Shown: positions 22,345-33,449, counted from the stretch's first letter. The stretch: 64,000 nucleotides of DNA from Thysanoteuthis rhombus (GCA_963457665.1 OY735213.1:57719793-57783792), one strand, 5' to 3'. Notes: generated from the sequence alone by a model not told the origin. Program-made: numbers and translations.

Positions 22345-22552
22345 AGAAACTGCAAACCAAAACTGTCACCAATACTGTCAACATAGGTCTCTTAAGTTTT
22401 TAAGCTGGTCTGGCTGGCTGGACGTCAATGTTTGTATCATGCATTCTGGCTGCACCAATGTAGCTAAGAGGCTGAAACTTGAACATTAACTCCTTATAAT
22501 ATTTACACAAAACTTTTTTATTTTTAAAAATTCCCTCCCCCTTAACTGAAAC
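22345..22552 (-). repeat. RepA copy 7, first part
   Basis: Minus-strand copy with AAACTGCAAACCAAAACTGT, GGTCTGGCTGGCTGGAC, CACCAATGTAGCTAAGAGGC and AACTCCTTATAAT. It is interrupted at about 22553 by an RTE fragment and resumes at 22688. Confidence 0.85.
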
Positions 22553-22687
22553 CGATAAAATGGCAAGACAAACTTGATAAGTTCCACAAATTACTGGTTC
22601 TATGAAGCCCACAATAGAGGGGTCTGAAAAATCTTGAGGAAGGTCCATGTTCAACGACAGACACTACAAAGCTAATGATGATGATCA
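22553..22687 (+). pseudogene. RTE-like LINE 3' fragment inserted in RepA
   Basis: Reads the last RTE codons in broken frame: a RWQDKLDKFHKLLVL-like start, then the equivalent of AHDREV..ILRKVHVQR, ending in AAAGCTAATGATGATGAT. It is 5' truncated and sits inside RepA copy 7. Confidence 0.75.
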
Positions 22688-22740
22688 AGAACACAATATG
22701 TCCCATTAAGACGTTGGTCATGTGAGAGTTTCATTTGAGT
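22688..22740 (-). repeat. RepA copy 7, second part
   Basis: GATCAAGAACACAATATG..GACGTTGGTCATGTGAGAGT matches the RepA 5' end on the minus strand. About 230 bp of the RepA middle is missing across the insertion. Confidence 0.7.
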
Positions 22741-23523
22741 TTTATATTTAGATTTGTTAACAGTCAGTTATTTCAACCGTTTTGCTTCTTTCATTTGCTA
22801 CCTTGTCTAAGCATTGCCATCGATCTTGGAGAAATCATGGTATCTGATTTATATATTCAACGTCTTTTATACTTAACTAGTTCATATTTACCGTAAAAAA
22901 TGACAGGAGTGATTAAATAATTTTGCAATTGCAGTATTCTTGAAAATTGTAAAGAACATTTTGTTTCTCTGCATTTTTTAATTCTTGTTCTTTGTTTTGG
23001 TCACATGTCCTTATGTTAGGATCAGAATCAATAAATATATATTCAGGATATACTCTTTATGTAATCCCAATTTTCATACATGTATTGCCAAAGTGAATAG
23101 ATCTCTAGATTACTGTTGATTGAATTATATACATGACTACATGTAAACAGCATCTTGCTCAGGATAGCTCATTTGCTTATATTTCATATAAGATGCAGAA
23201 AAATTGAATACAGTTTCAAGAAATATCCAGAGTAAACATGATTTATCATACAATGATTATTATCAACTAAGTCTTATCTACAATCTGTTAATACTAGAGC
23301 CACTTAATAAAATATTGTTGACTAAGAAAACACTATTCATTTACTTAATCAAACATTGTCGACAAAGTAAACGCTATTTATTTACTAACAATACAAAACC
23401 AACACACAAAGGAAGTAAACATCATATATCAGCAGCAGCCTGGTCACTTATCCTTACTTGGGATTATCATAAAGAGGATATTGACTCAATGAATAGTGAC
23501 GATGGGGAACAAAATTAAAGAGC
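22741..23523. other. No gene recognised
   Basis: A 104-codon plus-strand frame (23204-23518) has no recognisable domain, and its composition matches the surrounding AT-rich DNA. Confidence 0.4.
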
Positions 23524-23985
23524 TCGGTCAGGTTAGTTACTCAATAGAAACCATCATGTTACCAACAATTTTGGCAGTGTGCTGAGTTGGGGTAATCAAT
23601 TAAAAGATGTTAAAAAAGATTGATCAATGAATAAGTTACTTCTCTTGCCATCTGTAGGCAGTTTTCACTAAAAAGTCTGAATTTTAAAAAAAACATACTA
23701 GGGACCAATTTGGCAAAAACTTACATTGTAAATTGAATCCCCGACTAAAAACCTAGGAAGATGGGATATAGAAAAAATTAAACTAATAAATGTTTTTTCA
23801 AGACAATGAGGAAAAATGTTGAATCTTTTGACATTCTTGCTCGATTGGTTATGCATATATATACAAACATAGCCAGCCAGTCAACTGCCAACGTGGGTTT
23901 TCTTCAGATTTCAAGTTGGTCTAGCTGACTAACTAAAAAACTGGAGAAAATCTATGTTGACAGTTTTAGTTGATGGTGTCTAAAA
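23524..23985 (+). repeat. RepA copy 8 with terminal foldback
   Basis: Complete copy from GGTCAGGTTAGTTACTCAAT to GACAGTTTTAGTTGATGG. Near its end an extra reversed copy of the terminus (23880-23930, CAACTGCCAACGTGGG..CTTCAGATTTCAAGTTGG) precedes the normal terminus, making a hairpin. Confidence 0.85.
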
Positions 23986-24007
23986 AAGCCTGTGTAATTA
24001 TAGCTGG

Positions 24008-24145
24008 CTATATTCAAATATTGAAAACAAAGGTCAAAAATGGCCACAGAAGGCAAAAAATGGCAATATTTGCACTGGTCAAGCAAGAAATGTGCTGAAT
24101 TTAGCGCAAAAAGCGCTAAATTGATAACACTGTATACTTTTGGAA
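24008..24145 (+). repeat. RepH copy 1
   Basis: Shares with 46080-46300 the words AAAAATGGC, ATTTGCACTG..CAAGCA(A/G)GAAA and a GCTAAATTGA(T/C)AACACT end, with tandem 'AAAA..TGGC' words before them. The 106-codon open frame overlapping it (24040-24360) is not supported by a known domain. Confidence 0.5.
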
Positions 24146-24640
24146 AACTTGGAGGGTCAAAAAAGTTATTTGTATCATATGATGAATCTTTTAGCAGTTA
24201 TTCCAATCTTTCTTTTCATTTGCCACCCGGCTCTTCACTGACCAGGATGAAATGTTTGGTTGTTGGAGGCTCACCATCTATTTTAGAGTATTCAGAAGAA
24301 AATAAATCTGGTAGGATAGGATTTGGTTTATGTCTTTTGAACAACCAATTCAAACTCTGACACCTGCATATTAGAATTGAAAGAATCAATTAACTTATCA
24401 ACGTATGTTCATAATCTTCCAATGGTCGGTTTATATAACTCAAGATATCAAAGGTAAGATTTATTGAATAAGTACGTCAAAACTTTCATCTGTTATAATG
24501 ATTATATTTTTATATTAACACTGGAAATTGCGGTGCTTGGGAGGAAAAAAATGAAACAATAATCATTGCTCTATTCTAGCACCAACTGCATTTGAATCTA
24601 GTATAAAAGACAAGGTTTCTGTTGTTCTTTTCTGGGATCC

Positions 24641-25050
24641 ACTCCAAAATTTATTCAATTCCTCTTTAGCTTGTGGTCTACACTTTCACAAAATATCTTT
24701 GGATTTTATTGAGAACTTTTGGAGATATTGTATAGAACAAATAAAAAATGATAAAATATCCCTTAATTTGCAACAAAATTTGACTGTGTCTTCCTTATCC
24801 AATGGCCTACCTTTCAATAGTATTTTATTGGAATTTTTTAAAAACTTTTGTAGACATGGTGTGGATAGATAGCTAAGATGCAGAGAAAATAACTGAAAAA
24901 CCTCCTGGATCTACTGCAAAATTGAATCTCTTCTTCTGTAGCCCTTGGTCCATGCTTACACAAAATTTCAAAGAACTTTTTGAGATATTGAGTGGACTAA
25001 ATTGAGAGACGGACTTACAGACGGACAGACTTACAGACACTCATCATATT
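24641..25050 (+). repeat. RepD copy 3
   Basis: Three degenerate units of about 160 bp, each with '(G)TC(T/C)A(C/T)(A/G)C..CACAAAAT..TTTGAGAACTTTTGGAGATATTG'. It ends in a GACGGACTTACAGACGGACAG run. Confidence 0.65.
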
Positions 25051-25089
25051 TATAACCTATAAGTTTGTAAATCAGTTTTTATTTACCTA

Positions 25090-25095
25090 TATGTA

Positions 25096-25127
<32 letters not shown>

Positions 25128-25148
25128 CATATATATGTAAATATATAA
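25090..25148. repeat. (TA)n microsatellite
   Basis: TA alternation with TACATA steps, followed by GTGTGTG. Confidence 0.9.
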
Positions 25149-25201
25149 TTGTGTGTGTATCTGTCTTTTCATGTGTGTGCATGTTTATGTATACAAGTGT
25201 A

Positions 25202-25425
25202 TCATCATCAGCAGCAGCAGCAGCCGCAGCCTTTTAGTGTCCTTTACTGGATATAGACCTTCCCCAAGTTTTGCCAGACTTCTCTATCATCTAGCCAATA
25301 TTTTCTGAACTTGTCCAGTTTGTCTCGCCATCTTATATTCTCACATGATCTCTGGGGTTCCACATAATGAGTTGTGATGTCCAGCGGTTGTCTGACATTC
25401 TTGCAACATGACCAGAGCTATTTTA
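25202..25425 (-). pseudogene. RTE-like LINE 3' fragment
   Basis: Minus-strand fragment. The tail (ATGATGATG.. with GCAGCTGCTGCT-type drift) is at 25202-25232. The coding remnant follows toward higher coordinates and includes GATAGAGAAGTCTGG, a GAGACAAACTGGACAAG word and GAACCCCAGAGATCATG. It ends 5' near CTCTGGTCATGTTGC. Confidence 0.75.
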
Positions 25426-26321
25426 TTAGATAAGCTTTTTTTAATAATCCAAGTTTCCTAATTCTAAATTATTTCAAAATCTCAACTCAAATCATGCTTC
25501 TTATTAGGGTAATCTGACTTCAAATATCAAGTCCGCATATCATATATAAAAATCAGTATGGATATCATGTGGTATGAAAGGAAATTATATTAAAAAAACC
25601 TTTTTTAAAACTTATTTTTTCATTACAAATTAAACTCAAATGCTCTTTTTGAATTTTTTATTAGTTTCAAATGATTAGTGTTCCTGTAACATATTCTTCA
25701 CTCTAATCTTGACAGCCTATCTCATTTTATTACAACCTTTTCATTGTTTTTTAGTTAATCTATTTCATATGGATCAATCCATTATAACAAAACATAATAA
25801 ACATACAAATTTGAATACAGTTTGATATGGTTGAAATCGCACAACTTATCATTCCAAGTTAATCTTAATTTTCTAAAAATGCAAAATGAATTTTTTCTAT
25901 ACGGGTTAACAGATGATGAGCATAATTTTGAAACCTGCAGCAAAGTAACAAAGTCTTTTGGCAAGTTTTTCAAGATTTAGTCACATATTTATTCACTAGT
26001 ACAGATAGTGTAACAGTAGCACATGTTCCTCACATGAAAAAAATCGGGGGTTTGTTATACGGTGTGAATTCAGTGTGGAAAACTCTTCATCTGAGCAAAT
26101 TTCCCTGTGCACAGAGCAGCTAATTGAGTAAAGCTGGGTGATTACAGTGGAAATATCACCTTGGTGTACTTGCATCCTACCAAAGGAACGGTCATAAAAC
26201 CCAGACCAGACTTCAAAACTTGTAAGGATCACAAAGCTGATAGATGCAATGGAAACTGGGACTTTGTCACTGTCAGTATACTCCATTCAGAGTTGTCTTT
26301 ATGAGACAAATGCTTCAATTA
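25426..26321. other. No gene recognised; slightly GC-richer open segment 25996-26286
   Basis: A 96-codon minus-strand frame (25996-26286) starts MEYTDSDKVPVSIASISF. It lies in DNA a little richer in GC than its surroundings. I recognise no domain and see no clear splice context, so it is not called a gene. Confidence 0.35.
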
Positions 26322-26650
26322 CAGCAGAAATGGTCAACCTTTTCGATCTAGTGGGCCACATAAGTGATTTTTCATCTTTTTTCAGACCACACATTCACTT
26401 GAAAAATATTGATTGTATTGAGTTAACATACTTGATTTCTATTCCAGACAAACGTATGAATTACAATTACCATATTACTGATTTGTGAAGCCAAAAAATT
26501 GCAATTTATAATATAAATTATAAAATTGATTTTCTAAGGAAGAAGATGTAAGGTTTTAAATAAAGGTGTAGATTGGCTGTGGACCATAAAAAATGTTGTG
26601 GCGGGCCAAATCTAATCTAGCCCACAGGTCTATGATTGCCCATCTGTGCC
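26322..26650. mobile_element. hAT-like non-autonomous element
   Basis: Left end: CAGAAATGGTCAACCTTTTC, then CTAGTGGGCCACA. Right end, reverse complemented: CACAGATGGGCAATCATAGA, then TGTGGGCTAGATTAG..TTTGGCCCGCC. The GGGCCACA/GGCGGGCCAAAT pairing behind a CAG..GG(T/G)CAAC end is typical of hAT-derived elements found in many animals. There is no transposase in the 330 bp. Confidence 0.6.
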
Positions 26651-27930
26651 TCAGTGTTGTAGATTAGGATACAAGAAGCCGTGCTTTTAATAAGTCACCA
26701 AGAATCACTAAGGCAAACTCTAAGCAGAAATATTTCAGTGAATGAAAGAAAAAAAACTTTTTTATACAGAGAAAGAAATTTAATTGGTCTCCTGTGTAAT
26801 AAAATTAGTAGTTCACAGTGACTAGTACTGTCTTGGAAATTTTCAAAGAATTTGTTCTTCTATTCCTCTCTCTTATTCTATGAGAGGAATTGATTAGCAA
26901 AGTTTCTTATTTATTTAACTGTGATACAATCTTTTTATATTGAAAGGCGACAGTTTTCTCTTTAGTTTCTTAGAAAGAAAAAAAAAAACATCGCAAAAAA
27001 ATGGGTGGTCCTGGTTAATTTCTAAATAAGTTTTGAAAATTTTTATTGGCATCTGTTTTGAAAGGATACCATTGAAATTGAAACCTTCCCATAAAAAATT
27101 CCAGAGATTTTGTAGTCCCTGATGTAAATTTAAAAGTCCAAAACCTACAATCTGGTGGTTCTGTTGGAGTCATATTTCTTTGAGACAAGATGTGAGAATA
27201 TGGTAGAATCGTTACTTACAAACATATGGTACATTTACCAAAGACATTCCCCACTTCAAGAGTTCAAACTTCATTGCCTTTATTCAATAGAAGCCAGAAA
27301 CTTTTTCTTCTTACCTAACGAGTGAATACTAACATTACACAAAAACAAAATTGGTCAGCAATTGGAGAATAGAAGAATGAGTTAAAGATGTTATTAAGAT
27401 CCCTGCCCATCATTAGGATCCTGGTAACCCAAGTGATTAGAGGAGACTTAGACTACATAGGCACTCCCATGGAAAAAGGTGTGAGTCTGAAGCCTATGGA
27501 ATCTCATTTCATTTCAGATCATCATCATTGTTTCTCTCACTACTATGAATAATTCAGTCAAAGCAGAACTTTAGTTCCTGAACTTTTTCTTCGTTCACTA
27601 TATCTGATTCAAATATCCATTACTTATGTATATATATTAACAAGCTTGGCTTCAATGGGGTCAAACTTCCTTGCTTCATTAAAATCTAAAAAGTAGACAA
27701 AACAAATTAATTTCTTTATACAATATTATTCTAAAAGTGTATGTCTCCATTTCAATTCCTTCATTAGTAGTTCCTGTAAATGGGGTTTGAAAACTTTAGC
27801 AAAACAAGTCGACCTGAGTTGGGCTTTAAAAGTGGGAGTGAATTTTCCATCAATTTTTGTGTACATCACTGTCACTGTTATTTATGCATGACATCACTAG
27901 TTTTTGGTCTGGTTATTGTTATCTGTCATT
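26651..27930. other. No gene recognised
   Basis: AT-rich stretch with no matched family and no open frame of interest. Confidence 0.45.
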
Positions 27931-27934
27931 GTTG

Positions 27935-28682
27935 TTACGTCTGAAAATAAAGTCAAAACTTAATAGTAGGAGGAGTTTAAGAAAGTTGCCCTTCACATGA
28001 ACTTCAGCAAAACAAAAGACATGTACAACAAACACATCGAATGTAAAGACACAATGATCAAAATTGAAAGCACAAAGCTGGAGAAAGTAGACCTCTACAT
28101 ATAAGTGGGACAACAAATTTTCCTGAAATCCTCAAAAGAAAAAATCAAGCAAAGAATCACTCTAAGATGGCTAGTCTCTAGTAGAGCAGACTCAACCTTC
28201 GAGAACAAGGAAATTCCATCAGTCCTAAAAAGAAGGATATAGAACCAATGCATTCTCCTGATTGTCACCTATGGAGCTGGAATATGGAACCTAACCCAAG
28301 AAACTGATTAGCAAACTAGGAACAATGCAACTTGTGCATGAGAGAATCATGCTCAACATCACATGGAGAGACTGAAAGAAGGCACAATATGTTAGGAAAA
28401 AAATAGGTGTACCAGAGATCATAGAATCTATTAAAAAACTCAAATAGAGATGGGCTGGTCATGCTACAAGAATGGCAGACTACCAATGGACATTACAACT
28501 CACATGGATCCCCACAGATTACATGCAAAACCAGAATATGGCAGAATATGAGATGGCGTGATGAACTAAACAAGTTTATTGAGTATTGGTTCCACAACGC
28601 CCATGATAGAGTGGTGTGGCAAATCCTAGGGAAGGTCTATGCCCAATGATGGACAATAAGAGACCAATGATGAAAATGATGA
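27935..28682 (+). pseudogene. RTE-like LINE 3' fragment, longest copy
   Basis: This is the most complete RTE remnant. In broken frame it reads HMNFSKTKDMYN (the RT thumb-side MNxSKTK motif) and KLEKVDLYI. It then has KEKIKQRITLRWL, SRADSTFENKEIP, VLKRRI, QCILLIVTYGAGIWNLT and HERIMLNITWR. After those come the WAGHATRMADYQWTL region, an MRWRDELNKF peptide and a final IGKVYAQ. Several in-frame stops interrupt it. The end is an AATGATGAAAATGATGATA tail. The endonuclease and the catalytic palm upstream of MNFSKTK are absent. Confidence 0.85.
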
Positions 28683-28724
28683 TACAGGGATGGCAAGTGG
28701 GGGGGTACACAGGGGTATGGTGTA

Positions 28725-28865
28725 TATCTACTTCTTAATTTTCAGGTTTTTTGTACGTTCAATGTCAACTAATGAAGACATTGCTGAATACCTACTTTCC
28801 GAAAACCAACTTTAGTGTATACCTAGTTCTCAAAACCCAATCCCATCAATATGTTGGAATCAATA
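28725..28865 (+). repeat. RepI copy 1
   Basis: Matches 44570-44725 in order: GTATAC/TCTA, TCTTAATTTTCAGGT, TTTTGTACGTTCAATGTC, ACTAATG, TTTCC(G)AAAACC and CAAAACCCAATCCC. No frame or promoter is recognised. Confidence 0.65.
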
Positions 28866-28997
28866 CGCTTGAAGACAAATGATGAAAAAGCATTCATTCC
28901 AGTTGTCAATATTAATCATATAACTTGAACATTATATAGTGGAAATTTCAGACTGAAAATTCAGCTAATGACTAATTGATATTCCTTTGTACGTATG

Positions 28998-29045
28998 TAT
29001 ACATATATATATATATATATATATTGATAGATATATATGTACAAA

Positions 29046-29106
<61 letters not shown>
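28998..29106. repeat. (TA)n microsatellite
   Basis: Two TA blocks, one of about 60 uninterrupted bases. Confidence 0.95.
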
Positions 29107-29108
<2 letters not shown>

Positions 29109-29420
29109 AATTTAAAAAACTTTATAGATTTAAACACTTATCTAATGTCATTTTAGTCAATTATTTCTAAAATTTGTTAATGTAATTTTTTCAGTGATTT
29201 TCATGCTTCAAACAGAATTAAATATAACAAAGTCTGAATTTTTCTTGTTGGGATCATCAGTTGTTTACAATGTAATTTCAGGGATTCAAAAATAAAACAG
29301 TTATATTAACATGGCTCTCAAGCAATATCAATTGAACACCACCGCCCCTTAAGCTATGATTTTAATACATGGCTTTATTTTTCAATTTTTAGGGCCATGT
29401 CCTAATACATATATATATGT

Positions 29421-30010
29421 GTACTGGTCAGGATTACTGACACTATTGAATTTTTTGTATAACCTGTACAATATGTTCAGAAATGAATTGTAATCTACCA
29501 AATTTCTATCATCAGAATATTTTAATAGAATGTCAGAAGTAATTTAACTAGAAAACATTATTTTTCAATTTGCATGTAATGATTTTGAAGAGTTAATCAA
29601 AAGTATAACCTGGAGAGAAATATTGGCATCCTTCCTTAATATTTGGTTTCATGCCCTTCAATAATGATGATTGCCGCCGTATTAATCCTGTGGCCATCTA
29701 CGAGGTTCTTCCATTTGTCAGTTGGTAGTTTCTCCCAATCATTTTTTTTTTTGTAATTTGTCCAAGCTCTTAAATGGTTGCAGCACTTCTGGGGTGTATG
29801 TTATGCTTTGCAAACATGACTCCAGATTTCTGCTTTCTCTGAAGGTTCTCTATGGGATAAAAATTACGACTCATTGCTTGTCAGTTTGAAACAGTTCCAC
29901 TGGGCATCACCTAAAACCATTTTTTTTTTGTTTTTTCAAAAGAGTGCTTTTTTGGGTCTCTGTGATCATAGGTGAAAGATCTTTTTTTTTTGATGATTAG
30001 TACTGGTACA
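29421..30010 (-). pseudogene. Tc1-like transposase remnant
   Basis: Begins at GTACTGGTCAGGATTACTGA, like the end of the 12.9-kb copy, with the shared ATAACCTGTACAATAT and TCTACCAAATTT words just inside. On the minus strand a frame reads DWEKLPTDKWKNLVDGHR, then INTAAIIIIEGHETKY and a stop. This is the C-terminal pattern of Tc1-like transposases (W..IP...W..LV.SM..R..AVI...GG.TKY). Upstream of that, LDKLQKK and a CKAxN..PQxC-like region are decayed, and poly(T) tracts interrupt the rest. It is dead and carries no intact DDE catalytic core that I can see. Confidence 0.7.
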
Positions 30011-30156
30011 CTCTTCCGCTTCTTTTATTTGGTACGGGTGTGGAAAAATTTTGAGAAAACATTAAAAAAGTGAAGTGAGAGTAAAAATTAATGTGTGAAT
30101 AATAATGATGACGAATAATAATAATAATAACCTCAGCAACAACAACAACAACAGCA

Positions 30157-30720
30157 GATCTGGTTTGTTACTCAACTGGAGCTATCAACTGACCCATGTC
30201 TTTTGGCAGTATGCCAAGTTGGAGGAGATAAATTAAAAAATTTGGAAAAGGGGGAAGATCAATGAATAGTGCTTACTTCTCTTGTCTCTTGTTGTGTAGT
30301 GATCAGCTCAGGTGAAAAGTTTTTCAAAAAACAAGCCTGATATCTGCTGGACTCAAAGTAAGTGTTCAATCTAGCATAAACTTACATTGCAAATTGAACC
30401 CCCCCAACCCTATTTAGGAGTGAATTTTCTGAAAAAAAGCCTGAAAGTTGCCAAGCACAAACTAGATGACCAATTTAGGATGAACTTACATTGTAAATGG
30501 AACCCTTCCTACTAAAAACATATTTGTTGGGGAATTTTTAAAAAACAAAATAATATTATTTTTTTTAGACTTAATTAGGAGTAAAAGTTTAATCTTTCAG
30601 CCTTTTAACCTTATTGGCCTATACATGACGCATACACATATAGCCAGCCAGATGGATTTGAAAATTGAAGGCACCTTTGTTTACACTTTGGTGACAGTTT
30701 TGGTTTACGGTTTCTAACAG
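30157..30720 (+). repeat. RepA copy 9, with internal duplication
   Basis: Longest copy in the window. GATCTGGTTTGTTACTCAAC at the start and TTTACGGTTTCTAACAG at the end. The segment 'CACAAACTA..TTAG..CTTACATTG.AAAT.GAACCC' occurs twice (about 30340-30410 and 30455-30515). Confidence 0.85.
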
Positions 30721-30799
30721 AAAAATAATGGTAAGAACATCATATTCATATGATACTTATTCTTCCCTTCTGCTTTATTTTGATCTTGGGTCTTTGATA

Positions 30800-30912
30800 C
30801 ATGCATGCTCACACATACACACACATCTAAAATCCATACATGGAAACACACTCATACACACATACACATATATGTATATCTATATATATCTATCACTCTC
30901 TCTCACTCTCTT

Positions 30913-30951
<39 letters not shown>

Positions 30952-30955
30952 GCTG
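30800..30955. repeat. (CA)n-(CT)n-(TA)n compound simple repeat
   Basis: CACACATACACA steps, then TCTCTCTCTC, then TATATATATA. The open frames over it are repeat artefacts. Confidence 0.9.
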
Positions 30956-31139
30956 GAAGTGCATATCTATATATATGCACACGCATTTGCAGATATATAT
31001 ATGTTTTTAGGAAATAGATATATAATTTGATAGAAGTATATATATGTATTGAAAGATTTGCAAAAGAAATATGTGCATATACTTATATACATATACGCAT
31101 TGATCCATATTCTCACACACATGCACACACAAACATAAA

Positions 31140-31240
31140 TCTATGTGTCAATATACGTTCATTTATATACATACATACATACATACATATATACATACAT
31201 ATACATATACTTATATATTCATACAAATCGATGTATTTTT
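31140..31240. repeat. (CATA)n simple repeat
   Basis: ATACATACATACATATATAC steps continue for about 80 bp. Confidence 0.9.
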
Positions 31241-31780
31241 TTTATCAAGTATTCTTGTTTGTCTTTGTGAAAAGAAATATGATGATGCTCTTTCCAAGTT
31301 GCAAGAATACTAAAAGAAGTCTTTTTTTATCGAAATTGTCCCACTTTAAATCATGGCCAAAAACCATCTGGGAGGAGGAGAACTCGAGTCATTGGGATTT
31401 CGTTTTTAGAAATGCATTCTTTGGACCTTTCCTTTACAAATGATCGGTATGTAAGTGGTAGGAGTGGGTAACAGAGTGGGTGAAGGGCTCAGTAGTCAGG
31501 AAGAACCATCTGGACAAGGGTTTCAATTTCAATCTTCTCTTCCACTTCATTCTATTTATTGTTCCAAACATTTACCCTTTAGTGTCTCAACTTAACACCC
31601 AGTGAAGTAGCCAAAGTGTGATGACAAGGAATAACATGCTTGGCTTGTTCACTGCCTGCCCCTCAGCATGCCATAAATAGTTCTCAGACAAGAAGAAGAA
31701 GACATCTGTTGTTCCTGCTCTTGGAGTGGATACTTTTCAATCCTCCCCCTGCGTACGGCATCGGCAACACAAATACTTAC

Positions 31781-31861
31781 GTTGACACCAGTAATAACAA
31801 CAATTGAATCTGTGGAAATTCCGTGGTTCAAGAGAAATCGACTCTTCTGTGTACATGCTGC
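31781..31861 (-). other. Possible 81-bp exon (weak)
   Basis: On the minus strand a TTTTAG acceptor precedes, and an AAC|GTAAGTATT donor follows, an 81-base segment that is open in one frame for 27 codons. It ends LLNHGISTDSIVVITGVN. The pattern 'GI..DSIVVITGV' resembles the strand before the catalytic Cys of isochorismatase-like hydrolases, but 20-odd residues are too few to assign. No flanking exons were found in the window. The donor sequence could equally be chance in intergenic DNA. Confidence 0.2.
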
Positions 31862-32164
31862 CTAAAACTATTGTAAAGTTCTGAGATGCATTAATTGATA
31901 AAAATTCTTAGAATATATTTTTGGCTCTTTTAGTGTTTAAAATCTCTCCACACACACACATGTGCACTCACACACTCACACACATGCATGCATACACATA
32001 CCAGCACATGAACATATATATATATATGTTTATCATGTGGTAATAAAATAGAATTGTAGTAGTAAATGACTGTGGAAAATTTAAGACTGAGAAGATCGTA
32101 ATAATGAAAAAAAGATTTTGGGATGTACCAAACATCTTCTCAATCATTCATTTTTCATACTGTC

Positions 32165-32271
32165 ATACCATATATATATATATATATATACATATATATA
32201 TACACACGCACACGCACGTACACACACACACACATATTTATATATACATATATATATGTGTATATGTGTGC

Positions 32272-32333
<62 letters not shown>

Positions 32334-32345
32334 ACATATATGTGT
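32165..32345. repeat. (TA)n/(CA)n compound microsatellite
   Basis: TA tract, then ACGCACACGCACGTACACAC, then about 70 bp of uninterrupted TA. Confidence 0.95.
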
Positions 32346-32682
32346 GTTTGTGGGAGTATGTGTATGCACGTGTGTATTAATGTTCAATATTTCAGTTGTA
32401 ACTTCTCCAGCTTTTGAATAGATTTGGTATCACTTGAAATATGAATAAACATGTTTTACAACCTTCGTACCTTTGTCTGCTAAGGATTTATGTAAGCGTT
32501 GACCATTATGAAGACTTCTCGATTCTAAATCATTTGCAATGTCTTCTGAGCATTGTGACTGAAACATTATGATTCCCATTGCTTATATAAAGGAACGTAT
32601 ACACGTACATAATAAATGAAGAAAATCCCAAGTCATTTCAAGTCATATTGTCTTGACAATAATTTGAATAAATCTATAAACA

Positions 32683-33042
32683 GGTCTGGTTGGTCAGCCA
32701 ATAGAAACCATCAAATGACCAACATCTTTCACCAGTATGCCCGTTTTGGCAATGAAGAATTGAATTCAAAAGTGGGGTGATCAATGAATAAGTTACTTCC
32801 CTTGCCTTTTGTTTTAGCAGTTATTGTTAAAAGAGTGATGAATTTTAAAAAAAGAAGCAGGTTCAAAGTAAGTTATCAATTTAGCAGAAACTTACTTAGC
32901 AAACTAAACCCTTCTTTAAAAAAATATTATGGGGCTTGGTGGAATTTTAAAAAAAGCGAAAAAAATCTTTTTTTCTTGACAAAATAAGAAATGAATGTTT
33001 CAATTTTCAGCTGTCTATTCTCATTGGTTTCCGCAACTTTGA
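32683..33042 (+). repeat. RepA copy 10, 3'-truncated
   Basis: From GGTCTGGTTGGTCAGCCAAT to CAGCTGTCTATTCTCATTGG. It ends where a GAAAACCCAAGGACCC sequence begins. Confidence 0.85.
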
Positions 33043-33130
33043 AAACCCAAGGACCCTTTCTATAAATAAAATATTCTGAAGGACCCCTATTTTTAACATT
33101 TGGTTTTCAAACTATGATCAATAGACAACA
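33043..33130 (-). mobile_element. Possible hAT-like fragment
   Basis: Reverse complement reads CATAGTTTGAAAACCAAATG, then GGGGTCCTTCAGAATATTTT and GGGTCCTTGGGTTTTCAAAG. The paired GGGTCCTT words and TTTGAAAACC ends are like hAT-derived remnants. Short and uncertain. Confidence 0.3.
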
Positions 33131-33449
33131 ATAATAAACAATTTTTGACCTTTGAAAATCATATCTATTTACAATGAATTACAATTATTTGAACCGTTAT
33201 AATAGATTAATGCAGAGGTTTGGGGTGATTATTTAAATGATTAGCGAATAATGTTGGGGTTATTTATTGAATAGAGGAATTGGTTCTAAATCATATCTTT
33301 GCTTCACTTCTTGAGTACTTCCCATTGCTTCTTGTATTTTACCATGACCCAAGATTTGAAATTAAGATCTATGTAAATGCACTTCACATTTTATGAAACT
33401 GTCTTCGGAGATTCTTGAACTCTTAATAATTTCCAAGAAGTGAAAAACA

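Noticed and set aside
24040..24360. 106-codon frame starting MATEGKKWQYLHWSSKK as a gene
   Set aside because: Its first part lies in a repeat (RepH) that recurs at 46.1 kb with different frames, and no known domain is visible.
25996..26286. 96-codon minus-strand frame as an exon
   Set aside because: No clear splice sites in frame and no recognised family, though base composition is slightly higher in GC; kept only as an unassigned stretch.
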